Part shown: positions 23,700 through 33,334 of the stretch, one piece after another
Numbering within the stretch: the first letter of the stretch is position 1
Layout: each line of letters starts with the position of its first letter
NCBI RefSeq assembly: GCF_003255815.1
Contig: NC_037682.1
Span: 49,811,131 to 49,875,130 of the forward strand
Length of the DNA: 64,000 bases
DNA from: Theropithecus gelada
Lineage: Eukaryota; Chordata; Mammalia; Primates; Cercopithecidae
Direction of reading: 5' to 3'
Made by a program: the position numbers and the translations under genes
The notes under the pieces: model-generated
Seen by the model: the letters and a program-made list of their open reading frames with translations, nothing else
Databases searched by the model: none
What the model was told of the DNA's origin: nothing

Positions 23700-24640
23700 C
23701 TCTGCAGAGCCTTATGTACCCACTTCCTCTGTTCTGAAGGGTCATTTTGCAGAATGAATTTGCAGTATTCTCTGCATTTGCTTTCCCCTTGGGAAGGTCT
23801 TTTTGACAGTTCTAATCCTAACTGAGCCATGTTTTAGTGTATGAAGAATGTGGTTCCACATAGAACAAGCGTAACGCTGGCAGAAGGAATAAAATTGTGA
23901 GAACAAAGAACAAAGCTCATTCCCCTCCAGTGATAACCTTGAAGCACCTGAGTTTGAACGGTATTAAGAAGGGTGACTTCTCCTTATACCAATGGTTTTC
24001 AATCTGTCCCCAGACAGGCTATGGAAAGTAAGAGGACAGGAGCTAAGCCTCTTCTCTCTTGCCCAGATCCGAGGAAGCTAGATATTTCCAGGGTGTTGGT
24101 GTTGATCAGAATCCATCTGCCAAATGGAGGCAGAATGGGAGGCTCTTTCTCCTTGGGTCTGGCATGGCTGCTCTATCCATTAGCCACAGTAGACTGAGTG
24201 CCTAGGGTTGCAAACATTTAGAGGGCCTACAAAAATGTTGTAATTCTCTTAAAATCAGAGAATTTTAGGACATTGTAGGTCAAAGAAAATGCTTAAATTT
24301 ATAATATTAGTATTTTCTTCTTTATATTAATGTAGTCATAAAATATAATTTGTTTATTTACTTATCTAAATGGAAGAAAGAACCCACAAAAATAAGAGTA
24401 CCTAGGACCCACTAAGGTCATACTGTGACCCTGGGGCCTAAGCCACCTGCAGAGTGGATAATTCGAATTCATGGCACTTTCTGAGTTTAGTTCCCCTTCA
24501 GAATATCTTTTTGATAGTTCTATCCCTGTTTCACCATGCCTCGGGGTATAAAGAATCCTGTCTACATTTGAACCAGAGAGTAAAAGGAGAACACTGGGAA
24601 GTTCTTCATTTCACCTCGTTCCCAAAAGTAGGGTAAAGTC
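23700..24640. other. Unique sequence with a possible diverged internal direct repeat
   Basis: Bases 23782-23850 and 24490-24555 share an order of motifs (TTCCCCTT, then TCTTTTTGA, AGTTCT, CCATG, GTAT and AAGAAT) that suggests a diverged duplication about 707 bases apart. Between them, 24205-24420 is AT-rich. No gene signal. Confidence 0.4.
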
Positions 24641-25194
24641 TAAGGGTTCCTTAGACCTACCTTCGGAATCAGTGTGAAATCTGAATCTTTAGACAGCATA
24701 GACATAACTCCCTTGGGGTGCAGGGCAAGGGGTCTGCTGAGGACAGGATTGTGTTCTCTAGCTCCCAAGAAGATCCCAATATGGGTATCTGGACCCTGGT
24801 CATGGCTAGACCTCAAGCCTGCTTTAGTTCCTGTTTGTTTACTCCTTTGTTCTTCCTCCTCCCGATATGCACATACCCAGAGTCTAATTTAGGGGCTGGA
24901 GACTGAGACATCAAGATCTTATTTCTTCCAAACATGTCTCTGTTGGGCTGGCCTTCAAGGAACTATCGAATGATGAATAGCTGTTTGCTAGCTGGAGGAA
25001 TTTAGAAAGGACAAGCTATTTAAAGCTCTGTGAAGAGCAAACAGGTTGGGAATATATCTTTTATTAAATGGGGGGGAAAAGAATAATTTTGCAAAATACT
25101 AATGATGTAAAATATGAACAACATGAACCTGATCGATTTTATTTACATCTTTATGTTTGAATTAGAGAGAGAAATGGACAAGGAAAGAAGAAAA
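24641..25194. other. Unique intergenic stretch, nothing recognised
   Basis: Two overlapping plus-strand frames (72 and 62 codons) occur at 24674-24906, without any domain feature. No recognised repeat. Confidence 0.5.
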
Positions 25195-25400
25195 AAGCAG
25201 ATGGTTGGATGCAGAATCAAGAAGAGAGGGTTCTACCAGTAGCTGTGCCACAAATTTGCTCCATGATCCATAAAAAAGCACCCAACCTCTCAGAATCTCA
25301 GTTCCTGTATCTGCAAAAGTAATGACTAGATTATCCTGGAGGTCTTTTTTAGCCTTCAAATTTTAACACACAGTAGGGGCTCCATCAGTAACTGCTGAGG
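25195..25400 (+). mobile_element. MIR-type SINE
   Basis: Sense MIR-like core: AGTAGCTGTGCCACAAATTT, then CCTCTCAGAATCTCAGTTCC and TGTATCTGCAAAAGTAATGA. Diverged; MIR3 is an alternative. Confidence 0.55.
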
Positions 25401-26494
25401 TAGTGAGGGAATGCAGGATTGTGACTAGACCAATATTACACACGTGTGAAATCCAGCAACAGAGATGGTGAGCTCATCAACAATAGCAAGGAGGCTGGGA
25501 AGCAGAGCCCATCTGTAGACAGCATTTGTACTGCCATAAAAATAGCATAACAAGATTATATTGAAATATCCCACTATTTAACTTAATAATTTAAATGTTT
25601 GCCTAATGAGGTGGACTTGATTGGATTAGGGCATTCACAATTAATTTTGATAGATCACTTTACACATTAGAGGTGCATTCTTCTGAACCAGGAGGTGGAA
25701 CGGAAGTGCAAAATGTTTACGTTCAAACGAGCATGTGATTTTGCAGAAAACATTAATCCCAGATCATGCACACTAAGTCAATTTCAGAAATGGCTTCTAG
25801 ATATATTATTAGAAATTGCTCTTCAAATATAAAAAGCTTGTAATAGAGTTCTGTCCATTTTTCCTTTGGCTGATGGAAGTTGTTTTATAAATATGCCTAT
25901 GATAGGATGTTTTCTTCATCCAAGCCTTTTGGTACTAATTGCAACTTTTTAAACACTGTAAGTAGTAGCTGTCATGAACACTTTGAATCCTATTACAAAT
26001 ATGTATTTCTGAACAATTTCACATTTAGGGGTGCATTCTTTCAACTATTTTTTGCTACTTTCCCCCCCTGTTTTTTAAAAAAGAGTTTGAATTGGAAACT
26101 GTGAATCCCCCTTTTTTGTTAAGGAAATAATTTTATTATGCAATAGAAAAATGGCATCAGCCCCCTCCTACATTCTCTCAAAAATTAAAGATCCAGGAGT
26201 GTTCACATCTGCCCCAGGAGTCAGGAATGAGCAGAGGCTAATGGCCTCTGGAAAGGTAAATTGGAATCAGGCCATAAAATCCATCCCAGAGTTCCAGGAA
26301 AAACACATTCCTCGATGCCATTGCTGTCAGATCAAAACTGCATCTCTGTTTTCTATCAGGAAATTATCTCATGTAGAGTGTCCATGGGCAAGGTGCTTCT
26401 TGAAGAATTCTTTGGGTCTCAAGCTACCCTTCTGAAAGATGGAGCTAAATCACCCACATCTCAAACCTGAGAAATGGAGGTCCTACATGTGGCA
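25401..26494. other. Unique stretch containing an AT-rich candidate conserved element
   Basis: No recognised repeats over 1.1 kb. Bases 25540-25860 are AT-rich with homeodomain-like and GATA/HNF-like words (GATTGGATTAGGG, CACAATTAATTTTGATAGATC). The 94- and 69-codon frames at 26151-26470 have no supporting features. Confidence 0.4.
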
Positions 26495-26715
26495 ATGTTT
26501 AGTGAGAGAGCATGCAGTCATAAAAGCACTGGTTTGGGACCGAGTGACCATAGCTCAAATCCTGACTTTGCTCTTATTAGCTGGTTAACTTGGAGAAGGC
26601 ACTAACCCTTTCTGAGACTCAAATTCATCATTTAGTAAATGGGGACAATCACACCTGATGGCGAGTGTTGTGAGAATCGAATGCTACATCCCCCAATGCA
26701 TGATAGCAGCTCTAC
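26495..26715 (+). mobile_element. MIR SINE
   Basis: Sense MIR with CAAATCCTGACTTTGCTCTT, TTAGCTGGTTAACTTGGAGA and CATCATTTAGTAAATGGGGA in the right order. Confidence 0.75.
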
Positions 26716-27030
26716 AAGTTTTAATTCCCGCCACTCCACACCCAGTCTCCTTCTCTGGTAGGGAAGCAGTCCAAAATTCAAGGCACCATTGCCATCTTGG
26801 TTTCCGCAAGTGCTCCTGACAAGTCTATGGCACTTAGGACATGGGGGCCCTGTTCTTCCTGGTCTTGGGAAACATGATGTCTGCTCTGAAGGCTCCAAGC
26901 CACCTTTGTTAGCAGAAGCACCTGAATCTTCCTCCCTTCTCCTCCTCTGAGGTCCAAGCTCTATAATGAGACTTCATTAAACTCACCCAATGTGAGGTTT
27001 CAGTGACCTTCATAATGAAATCCAAGTACT
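26716..27030. other. Unique intergenic stretch, nothing recognised
   Basis: A minus-strand 88-codon frame (26632-26898) spans the edge and starts inside MIR sequence, so it is not considered a gene. Confidence 0.5.
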
Positions 27031-27035
27031 TTGCA

Positions 27036-27289
27036 AGGTGCTCCGATTTGAATACATTCCCCAAAAGTTCATGTGTTGGAACCTTAATTCTTAATGCAGC
27101 AGTGCTGCAATGTGGGGCCTTTAGATGGTCATTGGGTCATGAGGGTGGAGCCCTCCTGAATGGATTCTTGCCATTACCATGGGAGTGAAGTACAGATTGC
27201 TGTAAAAAGGGAGCTCTGGAGCATCGCGATGTCTTCCGCACCTGCTTGCTTTGCCCTTCTGCCTTTCCGCAACAGGATGACGCAGCAGC
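27036..27289 (+). mobile_element. MaLR LTR (MST/MLT-like), 5' part, broken by a DNA transposon
   Basis: Sense LTR start: CCAAAAGTTCATGTGTTGGA, a GTGGGGCCTTTAGATGGTCA block and GGGTCATGAGGGTGGAGCCC. It runs to a GACGCAGCAGC block at 27279-27289, where the Tigger-type element begins. The 3' part of the LTR is not recognisable beyond that element. Confidence 0.75.
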
Positions 27290-27770
27290 TTTCCACAGTT
27301 CAGTTACCCGTGGTAAACTGCGGTCCGAAAATATTAATTGGAAAATTCCAGAGATAAATAATTCACAAGTTTTAAATTGCATGCCGTTCTGAGCAGCATG
27401 ATGAAATCTTGGCCCTGCCCGGGTCATGAACCATCTTCTGTGCAGTGCATACCCTACCTGCCCGACAGTCACTTAGTAGCCCTCTGGGTTATCAGACCGA
27501 CTGTCACAGTGCTTGTGTTGAAATAACCCTTGTTTTACTTACAGTGCAATGCAACAAGATATTTTGAGAAAGAGTGATGACATTCACCTAATTTTTATTA
27601 TATTGTTATTATTGTTCTATTTTATTATTAGTTGTTGCTAAACTCTTACTGTGTCTAATATATAAATTAAACTTTATCATAGGAATATGTATAGGAAAAA
27701 TGTCTTTTATACAGGGTTTCGTACTATCCATGGATTCAGGCATTCTTGACGGAGAAGGGAGCACTACTGC
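27290..27770 (+). mobile_element. Tigger-type (pogo-like) DNA transposon, internally deleted
   Basis: The left end reads CAGTTACCCGTGGTAAACTG then CGGTCCGAAAATATTAATTG. The right end is AATTAAACTTTATCATAGGA, GGATTCAGGCATTCTTGACG and closes with ACTG at 27766-27769. The transposase-coding middle is missing, giving a 0.48-kb non-autonomous copy. The exact subfamily is not assigned. Confidence 0.85.
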
Positions 27771-27799
27771 ATTCTGAACGCATGAACTCTCTCCAACCC

Positions 27800-28010
27800 G
27801 GGTGCTTTGCTTATTTTTGCTGAGGGCTCACTCATCCTGGGATGCCCTTTCCTCTATTCTGCAACTAGGAAAGTTCTTATATTTCAATATCTAGCTCAAA
27901 TGTCTCCTCCTCCCTTGTGGGTATAGCCACCATGGCTTTTTCTGGTCCTCTTTGGGTTTGTAATCTGTCCTGACACAGATATTATTCTGATATTAAGGCA
28001 TTACAGGCTC
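27800..28010 (+). mobile_element. L2 LINE fragment, sense
   Basis: CATCCTGGGATGCCCTTTCC and the AGCTCAAATGTCTCCTCCTC block match the sense L2 ORF2 end. The 3' terminus is not kept. Confidence 0.6.
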
Positions 28011-28069
28011 CCTCAGAAAACCTCCATGCCTTTCCATCTCTGTGTCCCTGGGATCCTCAGAAACCAGGC

Positions 28070-28245
28070 TGATTATAAAGCTCTTAAAATCCTCCCAAGA
28101 ATCCTACTGAGTTAGGCACTATTATTGAAGAAATCAAGCTTCAGAGACACTAAGTAGCTTGTCTATAGTCACACAGCCAGTGGGTGTAGAACAAGGATTT
28201 GAACCTTGAGAACGTCACTTCCAAGTCTGTGCTCTTTCCACTGCT
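28070..28245 (-). mobile_element. MIR SINE, antisense
   Basis: Antisense MIR: GTCACACAGCCAGTGGGTGT, AACAAGGATTTGAACCTTGA and CTGTGCTCTTTCCACTGCTC in the expected order. Confidence 0.75.
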
Positions 28246-28920
28246 CTATAAGCCTCTCCATGATCTCCTTAAATCTCCCACCAACCCAGAAGGCAGGCAG
28301 GGAAGGCCTCTTTATAGAAGAGGGAACTGAGGCTGATGGAAATGGTCACTTCCGAAGGCTTCCTGACTCATTCTGGGAACTGACTAAAGTTCTGGGTTTC
28401 TGATTCCAAAACTGGGCCCCTGCACAGCCGCAGGCTCCTGTCAGTGACCTGCTGAGTCACCCGCTCCAGAAAGCCACCTGCAGCAGGGTAGGTGGAGCCT
28501 GGGCTATGGCAATACCTGACAAATTCATGTGCCTCTCAGGGCCCTTCTAAGCCCCCTCACCACAGAGGTGACGAGTAAATGACAAGGGGCATCTCTGCTC
28601 CCAAGGGATTCCAGTCACGCGAACTCCGCCAATTAAGGCTGGAACGATGTCATCTCCTGAAATAGCATTTTAATGAGTGATGGTTCTGGGATAAATTGTT
28701 ATCTTGTGATCCCTCATTAGAGAGCTTAATTAGATCCATCATAAAACATATTGATCAATGGCACTGTGCAGGTCCACAGGACATTCACCGTCTGCTGGAA
28801 CATTCCTGCTCACCCTTTGGCAGAGCCTGGTGGGACCAGTCCCTGGGTCCTAAGAGCTGCTTGGGTGCAAGTTCTTTTTGAGTACCTGGGCACCATTATC
28901 CTGGTTCTTTCCTTCCTCCC
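28246..28920. other. Unique stretch, no gene recognised
   Basis: About 0.7 kb without repeats. It contains the candidate regulatory segment at 28610-28770, listed separately. Open frames are 80 codons or shorter. Confidence 0.5.
28610..28770. promoter_or_regulatory. Candidate conserved non-coding element (homeodomain and CUX/ONECUT-like sites)
   Basis: AT-rich unique sequence with TTAATTAG at 28726-28733, the perfect palindrome ATTGATCAAT at 28750-28759, CAATTAAGG near 28630 and TTTTAATGAG near 28669. This density of TAAT/ATTGAT words in repeat-free sequence is typical of developmental enhancers. Function is inferred only. Confidence 0.35.
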
Positions 28921-28924
28921 TTAT

Positions 28925-29055
28925 TTTCTTTCACAAATATTTATTTTAGCACCGTCCGTGTGCCAGGCACTGTGCTGGCTGCTTATGCTTTAACTTAGTT
29001 TATCCTCATGAATATCTGTTATTTCCTTATTTTGAAAATGGTGAAACAAACACCC
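28925..29055 (-). mobile_element. MIR SINE, antisense
   Basis: Antisense MIR 3' part: AATATTTATTTTAGCACCGT, GTGTGCCAGGCACTGTGCTG and a TATCCTCATGAATATCTG block. An L2 end is the alternative for the first part. Confidence 0.6.
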
Positions 29056-29204
29056 CAAGCTGTCAACTGGGTGTAGCCCCAACAAACTGAGTTATATTTC
29101 AGGTAACTTCTAGGGAGTGGCTAATGCAAGATGGACAAAAGTAAAACTGAAGGGAAGAGTAGACTTGATTAAACTCCTAATCCCTGCTGAGACTCTCTGC
29201 TGGG

Positions 29205-29350
29205 TGGTATATATATGTCACATTTAACCTTCATATCAATGGTGAGAATTTTCATCTTCATTTTATAGTTAAGAGAACCGAGTCTCAGAAATGTTACTTG
29301 CTCAAAGTAATACAGCCAGTGAATATCAGAGCTGGAATTAGAACATGGCT
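29205..29350 (-). mobile_element. MIR SINE, antisense
   Basis: Antisense MIR core: TTCATTTTATAGTTAAGAGA, AATACAGCCAGTGAATATCA, GAGCTGGAATTAGAACATGG. It is immediately followed by a sense MIR, forming an inverted pair. Confidence 0.75.
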
Positions 29351-29359
29351 CCAGGAACC

Positions 29360-29595
29360 TCAAATCCAGACAGGTGTGGGTTCAAACTCCAGTGCTATTA
29401 TATATGTGCTATATAATTGTGTAATTTCTCAAGTTACATAAACCTTCTGAATATCAGACTCTGCATCTATAATACTGAGGGTAATAACTGGACCCATCTC
29501 ATACAGTTATTTTGAGGATTCAATGAAATAATGCCTGTCAAGCATTTAAATAGTATCTGACCCACCCTAAGTGTTCAGTAAAGATTTTTCACTGA
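29360..29595 (+). mobile_element. MIR SINE, sense
   Basis: Sense MIR, nearly full length: GTGGGTTCAAACTCCAGTGC, GAGGATTCAATGAAATAATG and AGTGTTCAGTAAAGATTTTTC. It lies about 10 bases after an oppositely oriented MIR. Confidence 0.75.
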
Positions 29596-29785
29596 ACATC
29601 CCAATTGTTTCCCCTTGGAAAGAAGTGACCTGTTTCCTTATCTATAAAGTGAGTATAGTAACCCTTGCCCTTAAACAATTCATAGGAGAGCACTTTAAAA
29701 AAGGTAAAGTATTCAAACTGGTTGGTCACCTTCTGTATACCTGTGTGCTGGCAAAAACTGGAGTCAGCATCTATTTTATGGAAGT

Positions 29786-30036
29786 TTTTTTTTTTTTTAT
29801 CTCAGCTTACTGCAAACTCTGCTTCCTGGGCTCAAGCCATCCTCCTACCTCAGCCTCCCGAGTAGCTGGGACCACAGGCACACGCCACCAAATCTGACTA
29901 ATCTTTTGTATTTTTGGTAGAGATGGGGTTTCACCATGTTGCCCAGGCTGTTCTTAAACTCCTGAGCTCAAGCAATGCACCTGCCTCAGCTTCCCAAAGT
30001 GCTGGAATAACAGGCATGAGCCACTGAGCCCAGCCT
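29786..30036 (-). mobile_element. Alu SINE, antisense, right-monomer end deleted
   Basis: Minus-strand Alu. After the T-rich tail the sequence jumps directly to ATCTCAGCTTACTGCAAACT, so about 45-50 bases of the right-monomer end are missing. The rest is complete through GAGCCACTGAGCCCAGCC. An AluJ/S-age element. Confidence 0.95.
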
Positions 30037-30300
30037 GGAAGAATTTTAAATTATTATTTTTATTATTAAAATAATGCACTAGCACAATGGTGGTGGGGAT
30101 GGGAAGATGGATCAAGAGAAAAAGGTGGGGGTGGGTAATAAAATCAGAGTATTGAGACTTCAGTGGAAGGTAGAGGTTACTTTGGTGGCCCAGGAAGTGG
30201 CCTGGGGAGTCTAACCAATGGGGCATGACTGCATTGATTCAAGGGTCTGGGCTCCACAGGGTGTGCGTGCAGTGATGGTATGTGCACATATCTGCATTGT
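30037..30300. other. Unique stretch, G-rich in part
   Basis: No recognised repeat or gene. Bases 30088-30137 are G-rich on the plus strand but lack four regular G tracts. Confidence 0.5.
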
Positions 30301-30303
30301 GCA

Positions 30304-30319
30304 TGTGTGTGTGTGTGTG
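30304..30319. repeat. (TG)8 microsatellite
   Basis: Eight TG units, extended by an interrupted ATGTGTGTTG. The alternating purine-pyrimidine tract can adopt Z-form. Confidence 0.95.
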
Positions 30320-30416
30320 TATGTGTGTTGAACATAATGCATATAGGATTGTAGAACTTTGCTATACAAAAGAAAGGACTCTGGAGACTCATCCATGGAT
30401 TGTGCAAGCAGGTGTT

Positions 30417-30439
30417 TGTGTGTGTGTGTGTGTGTGTGT
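30417..30439. repeat. (TG)11 microsatellite
   Basis: Eleven TG units about 100 bases after the first TG tract. The His/Thr-rich minus-strand frames here are translations of these tracts. Confidence 0.95.
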
Positions 30440-31088
30440 TTCTCCTTTTGTGTATTGAGGCCGGTTTCCACGAGAGGGTGACTTTTTTCACCTGTGTACA
30501 CTTGGAGTTTTTTTCCTTTTTTATTATAGTAAATGTAGCTTGAAAGCTGGGGATAGCATAGCTTTTCCCTGAACACAGATCACATCACATAATTTTTCTT
30601 TCAGAGAAAAGTGCTGCAAAATAACCTGCAGATGGTGAGTCTCTTTCTCTTTCTGTCCTGCTCTTGCGTGCTCTCTCTGTCTATCTGACTCTTTGTTTTT
30701 CTCCGTCTGTCTCCATGTCTCTCTGTATCTCTGTCTCTGAGGCCCTATTTATAGCTTAAAATGCTTTCATATTTTAACACTTGGCATGTAAAATGCCCCC
30801 GTATTACACAACATAGCATGCATTCGGGTTTGTAATTAGATCATTGTTTCATCCCAAGTTCCACACATAATGATGCTGGACCTTGTTCCTTATTCCCTAG
30901 TACTACCTGCAAATACTGCCAGGTCTGGGTATCCTGCCCTTACCCCTTTCCCAGTTTTGTTTTTGCCAACTCCCAATGACAATCCTGCAACCTCACTGCT
31001 CCCTGCTCCCTTGCTGATCCTCTCCTGCAGCCTTCGCGATGGGTTCAGTGTTCCTCGGCGACGGCTCAGAGCAGCCCCTACCTCCTCT
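30440..31088. other. Unique stretch with a TC-rich low-complexity part
   Basis: Bases 30630-30745 are TC-rich (CTCTCTGTCTATCTG-like). The rest is unique with no gene signal; the 85-codon frame at 30870-31127 runs into the CT tract. Confidence 0.5.
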
Positions 31089-31096
31089 CCCTCTTT

Positions 31097-31120
31097 CTCT
31101 CTCTCTCTCTCTCTCTCTCT
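31097..31120. repeat. (CT)12 microsatellite
   Basis: Twelve uninterrupted CT units at the end of a longer pyrimidine run starting near 31078. A mirror-symmetric polypyrimidine tract. Confidence 0.97.
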
Positions 31121-31329
31121 GGCATAGCCTGAACAATCGCTTCACTCTGTTAGCAAGGCCATCAGAATTTCTGAACACAGTCACAAAATTTACATCCCTC
31201 CAACTGTCCCAATATAAACACTACCCAGAGGAAAGGGAGGAAAGGTCTCTTTTCTCTAAAATAAGAAGATGCAATTTTTAAAAAAAAGAAAGTAGGGAGG
31301 AATCAATATTCATTTTTAACCAATCTGGA

Positions 31330-31702
31330 CATGTGTTAGAGGATATTGCTGAGAACAATTAGGGATGTATGAGTGAGAGGTTTATTTCTCACTTGCTTGT
31401 CAGGTCAGAAGACAATCTGTTTATTTTCCTGCTACAATTTTATTCGATAAACTGAAAGGATGGGAGCTAGGAAAAAGGGTATGAACAGGATGTGTGCTAT
31501 CAATTTGTCAAATAAATAATCGTCCTTGGAAACAACAGATTTTATTAATTAGACAGGATGGTGTATTATTACCATTAAAGTGTTATATTGCATTAATTTT
31601 TGTATTTTACTCGGCTACTAATTACTGTAAAAGATTTCGGGAATGAAGCAAAATAAAATCATGCCGCATTATAGATAATGTAAAGATAGCGTGAATTAAT
31701 TT
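31330..31702. promoter_or_regulatory. Candidate conserved non-coding element, AT-rich with homeodomain-type sites
   Basis: Unique AT-rich sequence with several homeodomain-type cores: ATTAATTAGAC at 31544-31554, GCATTAATTTTT near 31590, TAATTAC at 31619-31625 and GAATTAATTT at 31692-31701. It is free of recognised repeats and joins a CpG-rich cluster on its right. A developmental enhancer or gene-proximal element is the inference; no transcript signal is visible. Confidence 0.4.
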
Positions 31703-31832
31703 GTCGGCCGCTCCCCGCCTGCCTCCGGGAGACGAAGAGGCATGGAAGGGCCTCCGCTGCTCGGCTTGCCGGCCGCTCCAGAGCTCCGCACCAGCGCTGC
31801 TCCCGCCTTGTCGCAGGAGGCAGCTGTGAAGA
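31703..31832. promoter_or_regulatory. Small CpG cluster
   Basis: I count about 13 CpG in roughly 120 bases, against near absence in the flanks. It starts at the GTCGGCCGCTCC block and abuts the AT-rich candidate element. Too short for a formal CpG island, but suggestive of an unmethylated regulatory site in the germline. Confidence 0.45.
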
Positions 31833-32010
31833 CCTGAGGTTCAAGACCTGGCTCAGCGGCGAACTTGCTTGGTACCCTTTGGCAAATCACTTCTCTGAGG
31901 CCTCGGTTTCCTCTTCTGTAAATGTAAACATCCCTTCTTTTTTTAACCTTACGGGGTGGTTATAAAGATCTAACGAATTCCCGAGAGTAAAAGTGCTTTC
32001 AAATGTCAGA
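31833..32010 (+). mobile_element. MIR SINE
   Basis: Sense MIR: GGTTCAAGACCTGGCTCAGC, TTTGGCAAATCACTTCTCTG, GGCCTCGGTTTCCTCTTCTG. Tail AAAAGTGCTTTCAAATGTC. Confidence 0.75.
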
Positions 32011-32337
32011 GATGGGAAGACGGGTTGAGATCTAGTACAGTAAGAAGAGGCAGACAGAGGTGGGGGGCATCCAGTGTTCAGACCCTGCAGGGCCAGCTCT
32101 GGTCAGACTTAATGCTCAGAGACTGCCAGAGTCGGGGGCCCGGATAGTTAGGGCTTGGGGAGGGAATTAGGGCTCTCCAAGGCCATCCAGCGGTCGTCTC
32201 AGCCACCCCCTCACTGGGCAGTGCCTGGGAGTGGGGGCCCATGGCCACACCCTGGCTGAGCCGAGTTCCTCACTGTAAATGCAGACTAGAATACACCTCC
32301 GTTGTCCCCAGGTGCTCACACCAGGGAATCCCTCACT
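32011..32337. other. Unique stretch, nothing recognised
   Basis: Moderately GC-rich unique sequence between two MIR copies. No repeat or gene signal. Confidence 0.5.
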
Positions 32338-32475
32338 GGGTATTGGCACAGTGGAAAAAAGCACGATTCTCGTCAGACAGGACCGGGTTTTAATCCCTGC
32401 ACAGCCACGCAAGAGCCATGTGGCCACAGCCAAGTCCCTTAACCTCTCTGAAGGGCAGTTTCTTCTTCAGTTTAA
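32338..32475 (+). mobile_element. MIR SINE, 5' and core part
   Basis: Sense MIR: CACAGTGGAAAAAAGCACGA, GGGTTTTAATCCCTGCACAG, CAAGTCCCTTAACCTCTCTG. It ends in an A-rich run. Confidence 0.7.
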
Positions 32476-32544
32476 AAAAAAACAAAAAACAAAAACTTGT
32501 TTGCTCAGGAATAAAATTCCCACGCTGGGCACAAGTTCTGGCTA

Positions 32545-32935
32545 AGGAGGCGGCGGCTGGGCCCTCACGAGGGTGCCAGGGTCCCCAGGGCTCCCCATGA
32601 CAGCACAGCCTCATGGGGACTAGGAGCCCCAGCAGAGCCCTCCCCGTCCAGCTCCATCCAGGCGCTGCCTCCCGGGTCCTCGCTGACCTCCGCTCGGGCA
32701 GAAGCCACCAAGTCCCAGGGCGGCCCCCAAGCCCCACCCCGGGGGCGCGGTTCTCCCTCGCTCGGCGGCCGAAGCCCAGCCACGTTTTTCTCCAGGCTGG
32801 GTCTCCGCAGCCAGGGCCGGACGAGGGCCATTTCTCACGACCCACTGCCACCTACTGTCCGCAGCGGAGAACTGCAGACCGAGCGCGGCAGGCCTCTGGG
32901 AAGCTGCCACCGGGAGGGGCCAGAGCCCCAGGCGG
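32545..32935. promoter_or_regulatory. CpG island
   Basis: By hand count about 30 CpG fall in 390 bases, with GC near 70 percent and a CpG observed/expected ratio of roughly 0.6-0.7, so it passes the usual island criteria. Long frames are open on both strands (32613-33062 plus, 149 codons; 32390-32851 minus, 153 codons), as GC-rich sequence tends to allow; neither has a domain I recognise. It could be the promoter or first exon of an unseen gene or lncRNA, or an orphan island. No TATA box is visible. Confidence 0.65.
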
Positions 32936-33334
32936 CGCTCAGGCCCCTTGGCCTGGAGCCCCAGTTCCCAATGTGTTACGGATACGTGTTGCAGCCCTGT
33001 GGGAACAACTCAGCTGGCCACCTGAAGCCCTGATGCTCTGGCTTGCACTATTACTGGGGTAACTGGACCCCTGGGGACACAGGAGCACTAGGGCAAGGGC
33101 CTCCCTCCCCATTCGGCTACAGTCCGCTTTAGAGGCCTGAAAATCCTGCCCGTGGGTTTGGAGGGCTGTCTCTGGCTGCTTGAACTGGACCTGATGTAGG
33201 GCTTCCAGAGACAATTGTCCCTGTTTCCAGTTTCCAGATTAGAACTTCGCCTGTCCTGCAAGTCTGACCTGAGCCTGAGCTGGGCCTGCCTTCAGCTTTC
33301 TCCCTATTCTCTGGATGCCTTATGTGACCTTCTC
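32936..33334. other. Unique stretch downstream of the CpG island
   Basis: GC-rich at first and then average. No repeat recognised, and no convincing splice donor or coding exon. Confidence 0.5.

Noticed and set aside
30177..30576. 104- and 121-codon His/Thr-rich minus-strand frames
   Set aside because: The core is translated TG microsatellite and the rest has no protein features.
32390..33062. Opposing 149- and 153-codon frames in the CpG island as genes
   Set aside because: Stop codons are rare in GC-rich sequence, so long frames arise by chance. No known family is recognisable in either.
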